DNA of 64,000 bases from Undaria pinnatifida (lineage: Eukaryota > Sar > Phaeophyceae > Laminariales > Alariaceae). Under the pieces are notes generated by a model that was not told the DNA's origin, ran no database searches, and saw only the letters and a list, made by a program, of their open reading frames with translations. The stretch is taken from positions 9,784,231-9,848,230 of the forward strand of contig JABAKD010000029.1 of the NCBI GenBank assembly GCA_012845835.1, read 5' to 3'. Every line of letters starts with the position of its first letter. Within the stretch, counting starts at the first letter, position 1. Of the stretch, positions 56,420 through 64,000 are shown piece after piece. The position numbers and the translations under genes were made by a program.

Positions 56420-57748
56420 TTGATATCATTTGGATGGGTTTCCCGTGATATGGTTGGCGTTTTATATTCGGGAAAGTTAGGAAATAGATCAGAGGCACGT
56501 GCCTCCGATCTCAGAAGCCATCCGGGGCTCTGGTGGAATCGGATAAAGCAACGTCTCTACGAAGGAAAACAAAGTGAGTACTCTCCGAGGACCTGCTCAA
56601 TTGGCAGACCTGCAGGGGGCACTCTGTGTCCCACCCTATATCCTTGCACATGGCGTCGCCGGCAGGACCAGGGACAGACAAACAGCCACAGCGGTAACCA
56701 CAACAGCACATACACGCCCGGTCAACATGGTACTGTCTCACCAACGCCAGCCTCCTCGACTTCCGCGTCTGCTCCGGGGAAGCACTTCGGGTCAACCCAC
56801 AATCCGAGCGGAAACCCCAACGCGCGCCAACCAGATACCTTTCACACCGGCAACTGACAGCGCGACGGCGGTGCGGCACACCCGACCCGTACGCCGACGG
56901 CACTATCGGGGACACCTCCTTTGGTTTCGCAAAATACTCGAGTGCCTGTCGCTCGCCTTACACGTGGCGCGGCACAAATCACTTCTGTTCAGAGCCCACG
57001 GGCTCCTACGCCGCCTGCTGACGATCTTCATCCGGTGTTTCCTTTCGACAGTAGCGGGCGCTCTATCCTTTTTCCCATCAAGGAAGAGCCGACAAGCTCA
57101 GCTACCTCGTCTCTCTCCTCCAAGAGGGCCAACGGGAACGAGCCCCCTCGGGTGAGGAATTTATTTCCACTTATCCGAGCCCCGCTCTCGAAGACGCCCA
57201 CAGGGTCTACGGGCCCTGCTCCGTCTTTGGGCACCCTAACCCACGTGCACCAGGCTACGTCTGCCCCAGTGGCACAGGATCGAGGTCCTACACTGCGCAA
57301 CGGGCCAGTGGTGACGCCACGGCCTCCAGCCCGATCAGCTGGATGCTATTCCCGTGAAGATACGGAAGAATCGCGCCTCTCGTCAAGCAGTAACAGCGAG
57401 CCCCCTGCCCCTTCGGACGCAGTGAGAGCACTTCCTTGCGGTTTTACGCCAAACAGCGAAAAGGTCACGACGCGACCACCCGTGGGTTCGTGCTCGCGCC
57501 GTGCTCCCGAGGCCGGGCGTTCCCGGACGGGGACGCTGCAGGCCCAAAGTGCCGGAGACTGGTGTTACCAGACGGGGACATTACAGGCTCATATGCATAA
57601 CACGGCCTCCGACGGCTTGGCACCGTCGACTTTTGACCCGTCCCTTGAATACTTTACAGACAAAGTAGTGTTGTTCTGGCAACCGCCGTCCCACCCAATA
57701 ACCTTACACAAGCATCAGTGTGTGGCCGATGTTGCAACAATTAATTGA
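56420..57748 (+). pseudogene. Long Ser/Pro/Thr-rich frame with one stop
   Basis: One frame is open for about 440 codons except a TGA at 56855-56857. It is GC-rich between AT-rich flanks. Recognisable stretches are LRSHPGLWWNRIKQRLYEG, PTPPADDLHPVFPFD and a repeated TGTLQA. No ATG marks a clear start and no domain is recognised. It could be a retroelement gag remnant, an unrecognised exon or a non-coding GC island. Confidence 0.35.
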
Positions 57749-58905
57749 TCAACTGTCGGTTTACGGGGCCGCCGTTCCGCAGGCCCTGGAGATAAGATAC
57801 TTCCTTTCGATCTGTGGACACGAGAATACCTTGTAGCCTAGCCACCAGCAATGACGATTGGTTGTACCACCTATACCCCTGGATCCTGGACAAAGTAACG
57901 AACGAGTACTGGTACATATAGTAACGGATTGAAACTGAAAACCATGTATGTATGTATGCATGTAGTAGTTATAGTTACTATACGTAGTACGTACCAGGGC
58001 ATTAATTAGCTGCTGTTGCGCTGTTGCTGCGCGCTTTGTTGCGCGCCGCGCAACATTTGGATCAAAAAAACGTTTTGCGCAACAGTCGCCCGCAAGGCTG
58101 TGGTTGCGCGCAGCGCAACGCGTGATTTTGGGCGGGCAACGTTTTCGCCGTGCAGGTGATTTTTTTTTGTGCCATTTTTTCGCCGCAGGCGAGAAAAAGA
58201 AAAAGAAAAAATGGGGTCTTTTTTCGCCACACAGCCTTTGTTTTGGGGGCGGGGGGGGAGGGGGGGTTCTAAATCGCCGTAGGCGATTTTTTTATTGAAG
58301 AACTTTTTGTCCAAATGGCTGCAGTTGAACATTATTTAGGCTCATTTTCCTCTCCGCCATAGTCGAAAACAGATAGTAGGCATACTAGGCACAAGGCACG
58401 AGGCATCTTTTTTTGCTATGTTCGCCGGAGGCTTTTATTCTTTTTAATAGAGGCCTTTTTCTATTCGGCGCGTAGTCCGAAAATAAATTAAAATCAAAAG
58501 CTTTTTTCGGTATTCACGCACGTAATGTTTTGGTTCGGCACGTTTTGTGGTATGTACGCTTCTTGTAGTAGTTTGTTTTGCTATTGTTCGCTGTCGTCGA
58601 TTTGTTTTTGTGATACAACTCTTACACTTTAAGAAAATAGTGAGGCGCGCGAAGCGCGCAGCGCTGAGCCTTTTTTTCTTGGTTTTCCGAGGGGGAAAAA
58701 AAACTCCTCATTCTCATATCGGATCGCATACATACGTGGGTAGGGTGCCTTGAACGACTTTCTCTGTTTGTGTGTGTTTGTGTGCGTGATTGTGTAAGAC
58801 AACATTTTTTTCGGCCCACGTTTGTCCACCGCACTCAACGTACACGGCAACGTACACGGCACCGAGGCCAGTCCCGACAGGTTTCGTGAACGCACAAAAA
58901 ACAGA
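57749..58905. other. AT-rich stretch with many short GC palindromes
   Basis: Short palindromes such as TTGCGCGCAGCGCAA, TCGCCGCAGGCGA, TCGCCGTAGGCGA and GCGCGAAGCGCGC recur at 58020-58290 and 58645-58660, between T and A runs. No gene was recognised. Confidence 0.5.
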
Positions 58906-58909
58906 CAAC

Positions 58910-59295
58910 TGTTGTTGTTGAGGAATTAGTGGGGTATTATAGTCTGTTTGGCCATTTCCAAAGGGTTAACCAATAGCTTACCCATACTAAGCCTTATAAC
59001 ACTCTCCCCCCCTGGAACGGCGGGATAGCAGGTCGGCCGGATATACCGGCGGATCTGTCAATACATCCTGAAGCGGTTTAATTTCCCGAGTATACCGGGG
59101 AGAGTATTTTTCAAGTTCGACATGGGGAAAGTCTGAAAAAGTTTATTATAGGTGGATGTGGGATTTGAACCCACGACCCAAAAAAAACATGGTCTGTCGA
59201 CGACGCCATTTCTTAAGGAATTAGTGGGGTATTAGTCCGTTTGACCACTTGCGAAAAGGTTAACCAATAGCCTACCCAAACTAAGCCTTATAACA
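58910..59295 (-). mobile_element. Mini LTR element (TRIM-like), copy 1, 386 bp
   Basis: Terminal direct repeats are 58910-59001 and 59211-59295. Read on the minus strand the order is canonical: LTR from TGTTATAAGG to CCTTA, then TGGCGTCGTCGACAG as candidate primer site (59208-59194). Next come the tRNA-like GGGTTCAAATCCCAC, the internal region, the purine tract GGGGGGGAGAG and the second LTR. The target duplication is CAAC (58906-58909 and 59296-59299), assuming a GTT expansion at the left end. No protein frame; it must rely on others to move. Confidence 0.85.
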
Positions 59296-59299
59296 CAAC

Positions 59300-60136
59300 T
59301 CTATTTTTGAACAACTGGTTTCGCTGTAAGTCCTTGAGAGTTCGTCGAGGCAGGTGGGGCAACGTGTGTTTTCACCGCCACCCAAACTGGGTTCCTCTTG
59401 AAAATATATTTTTTCGAGTTTTCAAAACATCGTACCAACATACCAGAACAACTGAGAAACACTGCTGAACCGCGACATCTGTCCAATAATCGACAGCACG
59501 CGTGATGAAACGGCCATTTTTTTTCTCCTTTATAAAAAGTGAAAAACGCCAGCTGTGAGTGCGACCAACTGAACGGTTGAAACTCAAATTTGCAAGCTGC
59601 GTGGTACATCTATGTTTCGTTTATAATATACAGAGAGTAGTAGTTGCACAAAAATTACGGAAGGTCGTTTTTTGTTCAATTTTTCCGAGGAAAAAAAAGT
59701 AGAAGAGTTAGTTCCGCCCCACATATAATACCCGAGCAACCGCCGCACGATATGCCGACAAGCCCACAAAAAAAAGCTCGTCGAGAATAAGCCCACAATA
59801 CCCACAAGCCCACAAGCGCGTCGAGAACAACAACAACATCATCTCTCCGCCACCATGCCCTTTTCATTCGGAATATACACCCAGAAGCGGCGACGTCGAA
59901 CCTACGGGTACACCCTCAATTCGAATCGAGGTACAACGACCTCGGCGACCTGTCCAATCCAGATATGGGTGGCCGCGCCGCGTAAATGTTTACGATCTCG
60001 AGCAGCTTCAGCAGAACGAATCCGGAGCCAATCTACCGCAGGAGCAATTAATTGGTTCTGGGACGCGCTCAATGCCAATACATTACAATATACATTGCAA
60101 GGAACGTTACTCCATATATGATGCATCGCAGATATG
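59300..60136. other. Spacer between mini elements 1 and 2
   Basis: No gene recognised; short frames on both strands. The spacer does not resemble the one between copies 2 and 3, so the copies are separate insertions rather than a tandem amplification. Confidence 0.45.
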
Positions 60137-60140
60137 ACTA

Positions 60141-60511
60141 TGTTAAGGAATTAGTGGGGTATTAGTCGGTTTGACCACGTGCAAAAGTTAACCAATAGCT
60201 TACCCAAACTAAGCCTTATAACACCCTTCCCCCCCTGAAACGGCGGGATAGCAGGTCGGCCGGATACACGGGCGGACCTGTGAATTATCCAAGACGTTTC
60301 ATTTCCTGGGTATACCGGGGAGAGTTTTTTCAAGTTCGACATGGGGAAAGTCTGAAAAAGTTTATTCTAGGTGGATGTGGGATTCGAACCCACGACCCGA
60401 ATAAACATGGTCTGTCCACGGCGCCATTTGTTAAGGTATTAGTGGGGTATTAGTCTGTTTGACCACGTGCAAAGGTGGACCAATAGCTTACCCAAACTAA
60501 ACCTTGAAACA
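60141..60511 (-). mobile_element. Mini LTR element (TRIM-like), copy 2, 371 bp
   Basis: LTRs are 60141-60223 and 60429-60511; target duplication ACTA (60137-60140, 60512-60515). The internal region has TGGCGCCGTGG, close to the Pol III A-box pattern. GGGTTCGAATCCC, a perfect B-box, starts 35 bases after the A-box start. The purine tract AGGGGGGGAAGGG abuts the LTR. Confidence 0.88.
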
Positions 60512-60515
60512 ACTA

Positions 60516-61147
60516 CCGCAGCAGGTATTGAGGCCGCGGCGCCTCATTACCACCAATTACTAGTACGATACCTGGTATTACAAAGAAATACAACAAAGCA
60601 AAGCGGCGGAAGAAGGCAAAAACAAATCAGGCACCTAGCTAGGTGTTCTTCGACGACGCTTTCTGCGGCGTTTTCAGGCATATTTATGCGGTATCGCTGT
60701 ACTGATGTACGGAAAGGGCAATATTTAGAACAGATCTAGCCTCTCATGTCTGGTTTCACCGGCCAGGCAGATATTGCGTGCAGCACAAATAAAGGTCTAG
60801 AGAGGGGGGGGGGGGGTCTTTCTTTAGTCACATTCATTCACGCCCTTTACTTTCTGCCGTGGCGTCTTCGGCCATACACTGGCGCATCCTCAGGTTTTTG
60901 CAGCTGCTGCTATTAATAATGTGCTACTCGAGCGGTAACCTGGATACGACACAGAAACTGGGCATTGTGGGAACGTCACCGATCACCGACTGACTATGTA
61001 TGGCGAATGGCGAATGGCGAAGAATATATTAATACTATAGTCTAGACTAATAGCATTATTATTATATTTTTTATCGGTTGACCTGGGTGCCGCGATGCTC
61101 CTGACTTATCATGGAGTGCAAGTGCGATCAGGTCGTTTCTGCGTTTT
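60516..61147. other. Spacer between mini elements 2 and 3
   Basis: It contains a small inverted piece of dispersed repeat B (60740-60785), a poly-G run near 60808 and GGCGAAT repeats near 61000. No gene was recognised. Confidence 0.45.
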
Positions 61148-61835
61148 CAAGACATCCCAAGGCATCCTGATACACGCATTTCGAGGTTCGGGGGGGGGGG
61201 GGGGGTGTTTAAATAACACAGTTCGTTTTACTTGATTTTTACGCCAATATTCGCGCATTATGTCGCAGTTTTTTCGCCCCCGACGGCGTCCTCCGGGGGC
61301 GACATCCCAAGGCATTGTTAGTAAGATATTAGTGGGGAATATTACTAGTCCGTTTGACCACGTGCAAAAAGTTAAGCGATAGCTTATACCCAAACTAAGC
61401 CTTATAACACTCACCCCCCCTGAAACGACGGGATAGCAGGTCGGCCGGGTATACGGGCGGACCTGTCAATATCCAAGCGGTTTCATTTCCTGGGGATACC
61501 GGGGAGACTCTCAGAGTATTTTTCAAGTTCGACATGGGGAAAGTCTGGAAAAATTATTGTTTTGGATGGTCGGAATCGAACCCACGACCCAAAAAAACCA
61601 TGGTCCTTCGACGACGCCATTTGTTAAGGTATTAGTGCGTTATTAGTCCGTTTGGCCACTTGCAAAAGGTTAACCGACAGCTGACCCAAGCTAAGCCTTA
61701 TGACAGCATCCTGATACACGCCTTTTCGAGGTTCGGGGGAGGCGTTTAAATATTAAACGCAGTTCGTTACATATATCCATCGTATTTAGGCGTATATTCG
61801 CGCATAAATCGAATTATTTTCGCCTCCGGCGGCCC
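61148..61835. repeat. Tandem repeat split by mini element 3
   Basis: Unit 1 is 61148-61307. Unit 2 is 61308-61315 plus 61706-61835. Shared blocks: ACATCCCAAGGCAT, CCTGATACACGC, TTCGAGGTTCGGGGG, GCAGTTCG-type, TATTCGCGCAT and TTTTCGCC. Confidence 0.85.
61316..61705 (-). mobile_element. Mini LTR element (TRIM-like), copy 3, 390 bp
   Basis: LTRs are 61316-61409 and 61622-61705; target duplication GCAT (61312-61315, 61706-61709). It interrupts the second unit of a tandem repeat. The uninterrupted first unit, CCCAAGGCATCCTGATAC at 61156-61173, shows the single-copy target. Primer-site-like TGGCGTCGTCGAAGG and tRNA-like GGGTTCGATTCCG are retained. Confidence 0.9.
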
Positions 61836-62598
61836 TCACGGGGGGGGGCTCCGCCCCGCGAGGGGCTTGCTTTCCTGCGGCGCGTAACACGCCTTGCGTC
61901 ACCTATTATACCTGTTGTTGTGTGGCACCAAACTAAGGCCCTCTGACGAGACCTTATGCCTGTACCTATAGACTGACTAGGCTGTGGTACAGAGTAGACA
62001 CACTTCCTGAGGTCACATGGGTGCTCTACAACAACAGTTTGTTGTAGACGGCTACCACAAGCACCAAAGGTATAGAGCACTAATTGGTACAAGGAGGTCG
62101 ACCTATCGTCGGCCGTAGGCGAAGGCCCACGATGCGGGCAGAGCAACCACCATGTGTCTAAATGACGGTGTTACCTCGGTGGGATGAACGGCAAGCGGCG
62201 TGACGAGCGCTTGCTATTACCGTGATTGCTGGGCTTTAGTCTGGAACAACACGACGGCCGTACGTCCGAGACCAGAGTGCTCGTTTTTGGCGACGTGCCG
62301 TTACTCCCCATCTTCACTGTTTGTATGTGAAAAACAAAAAAGTTCGAGAGAGGGCTGAGGGGACTCCTCAGGCCGACTACTAATAAACAGACCGGTGTAG
62401 TACCAGGTACGAGGTATGTCGTTAGCTGTAATAGCCGACTAGCCCGACGAAATTGAAACGGTGAAACATGAAACCGTAAAATAACCGCGAGAAACAACGG
62501 GAGTTCAACAATAGAAGGCGTTTCCTCATCCATTGCAGACCGTGTGGTGTGCTTGCCTTCCGCTCGACCTCTGCTGCCCTGCCTCGGTGCCGACACAG
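61836..62598. other. Region upstream of the CCCH exon
   Basis: It presumably holds 5' exons or intron of the zinc-finger gene; none could be fixed. A GC palindrome lies at 61828-61864. Confidence 0.4.
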
Positions 62599-63055
62599 AG
62601 TAGCGAAGCCTACACACAAGCGGACTACTTCTCTCTCGCACACCACGGCCGGGTAATGATGGGCGGGCGTGGACCGATTCCGTGCAAATTCGGCGTACAA
62701 TGCCACAGGCAGGATTGCTGGTACTCTCACCCGGCTGGCCGAGTGATTGATGCCGGCGGCGCTGCTGCTGCTGGTGCTCCGCCGCAGGCAGGCAGACACA
62801 ACAACAGCAGCAACAGCAACAGCAACATTACCAACAACCACCACCACCACGCCGGCAATGGGATCAACCGCCCAGGCCCTGCGATCAGCACACGAGCGGG
62901 AATGGCGCCGGGAGTGGGAGGTGTGCCACAGGCTTCTCCTAGGATGGGCGGAGGGGGAGGTGGTGCTAGTGCTGGGGGAGGGGGTGGGGGTGGGAATGTC
63001 TGCCGCTATGCGTTCGAGTGCAAGCGTCGGGACTGTCACTTCAATCACCCGTTTG
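62599..63055 (+). CDS. CCCH zinc-finger protein, exon with two fingers
   Basis: Two fingers of spacing C-x5-C-x4-C-x3-H: CKFGVQCHRQDCWYSH near 62681-62728 and CRYAFECKRRDCHFNH near 63000-63048, each followed by HP. Short fingers of this spacing occur in RNA-binding proteins of the Nab2/ZC3H14 type, so RNA binding is the likely role. Asn/His/Gly-rich linker between them, partly on CAA/CAC repeats. The acceptor CGGTGCCGACACAG ends at 62598 and fits the frame. A GTGAGA donor at 63056 directly follows the second finger; without splicing the frame ends at 63081. No ATG was found, so the gene is incomplete at the 5' end. Confidence 0.75.
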
Positions 63056-63081
63056 GTGAGACTCAGACACTAGAAAGATAG

Positions 63082-63965
63082 AAGACAGAGTGTGTTCAGC
63101 CTTGTTGTGATGCGGGTAATTCGGCGGTGTGTACTGCGTGTGCGCGGTAGCGGCCGGGGATCTAGACACGCTCTCACGACCCAACAACCCGAAAGACTTA
63201 CCTGGTACTGCATTTTGGGCACAAGTTCCCCATTCTGTACACACGGAAAAAGATACTGGTGTGGTTGTGTGTCCGTCAATTATTTTCTGGTCGTGCGTTG
63301 ACGAGAGTGCGGCGGGCTGGAGGATAGGACGACGACAGCAGTTCAAGCAACAGCATCAGCAGCAGTACCGCATACCACCTATGACACACTGCTTCTAGAA
63401 ACGCAGACCGTCGCTGCCTCTGCAGAGTGGCGCGTGCTGGTGGTGGTGATGGTGGTGCTAATGGCGCTTGCTGCTGTGCGCTGCGGCGGTGCAGCAGGGG
63501 TACTCTTGAGCTTTCTGTTCTCGTTTCTCCGTCAAAGCCAGTAAACATGATGAAGCAGCAGTAGTAGCAGTAGCAGTAGCAGTAGACTCACCCACACCCG
63601 CCTTTGCTTGAAGAGGTCATGTGGTCCTACTACTACTGATCTACTGATGTACAGGGCATAATGCCTGTCGTACCACTGGTACATGCTACTCGTATCGTAC
63701 ATATGATACGTGCTGGTGGCATTCAGACGCAACTTTTCGCTGCGGTCGTGTTCATTCGTTTCATTCAACACGACGCCAGGCTTAACTTTTGTCGCCGAAC
63801 GGACAGACTGACTGTCTCCCCCGTGGGTCATGCGTCCGAGGGGTTTCCAATCCCAGCTGGCAATGTTTTACGTCAATCTATACCGGGGGGTGGAGAAGGG
63901 ACCTGTGACTTCGTCCTGTCCAGATGTATATATATATATGTGTGGAAAGACAAAGATCACTTTAA
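63082..63965. other. Downstream of CCCH exon, unresolved
   Basis: It may contain the last exon of the CCCH gene; a Gln-rich stretch ending in a stop at 63396-63398 is a weak candidate. A tract near 63885-63940 resembles 6241-6320, upstream of the 3' LTR of the large element. Confidence 0.35.
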
Positions 63966-63966
63966 C

Positions 63967-63997
<31 letters not shown>

Positions 63998-64000
63998 CTC
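63966..64000. repeat. (GTT)n microsatellite at window end
   Basis: Uninterrupted TTG/GTT triplets running almost to the window edge. Confidence 0.95.

Noticed and set aside
59160-59190. tRNA gene at the GGGTTCAAATCCCAC sequences (also near 60370-60400 and 61565-61595)
   Set aside because: Only the T-arm and an A-box-like block are present; no anticodon arm or paired acceptor stem. All three lie inside the mini LTR elements.

Overview
The window looks like nuclear DNA of a eukaryote with intron-rich genes. Exons are GC-rich and often encode Ala/Gly/Ser/Gln-rich low-complexity protein. Introns open with GTGCGT, GTGAGC or GTAAGC and close with pyrimidine tracts and CAG. GTT/CAG microsatellites, minisatellites and mobile-element debris fill the space between exons. 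There are no operons, bacterial ribosome binding sites or rRNA genes. The style fits a stramenopile, most likely a brown alga of the Ectocarpus type; this is inference from gene and repeat style, not from a marker gene.

Layout. 0.6-7.1 kb: an old, decayed Ty3/gypsy-type LTR retrotransposon with two diverged LTRs, a gag-like region of 20-residue repeats and a broken integrase plus chromodomain; no reverse transcriptase is visible. 7-13 kb: intergenic DNA with an interstitial telomeric repeat, small MITEs and short duplications. 13.5-19.7 kb, minus strand: a METTL21-like (Methyltransf_16) protein methyltransferase that I assembled from four exons plus one probable upstream exon; splice phases agree throughout. 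20-26 kb: repeats. 26.3-39.4 kb, minus strand: exons of a TPR protein scattered over 13 kb of repeat-rich DNA; the last three exons join in phase, the first is linked only by motif. 42.1-51.3 kb, plus strand: an AT-hook nuclear protein whose 5' end was not found, assembled from six in-phase exons including a 23-nt one. 52-58 kb: minisatellites, a pogo-like DNA element and a broken open frame. 58.9-61.7 kb: three copies of a tiny LTR element (TRIM-like, 371-390 bp). 62.6-63.1 kb, plus strand: an exon encoding two CCCH zinc fingers.

The strongest unusual signal is the trio of mini LTR elements. Each has ~83-94 bp terminal repeats bounded by TG and CA, a candidate primer-binding site, a purine tract next to the 3' LTR and a 4-bp target duplication. 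Each also carries an internal tRNA-like stretch with A-box- and B-box-like sequences. One copy interrupts a tandem repeat whose neighbouring unit preserves the empty target. Their candidate primer-binding site matches the one in the large LTR element at 14 of 15 positions, which suggests they could be mobilised by that family. The genes found are unrelated to one another (methyltransferase, TPR protein, AT-hook protein, CCCH protein) and simply share the locus.
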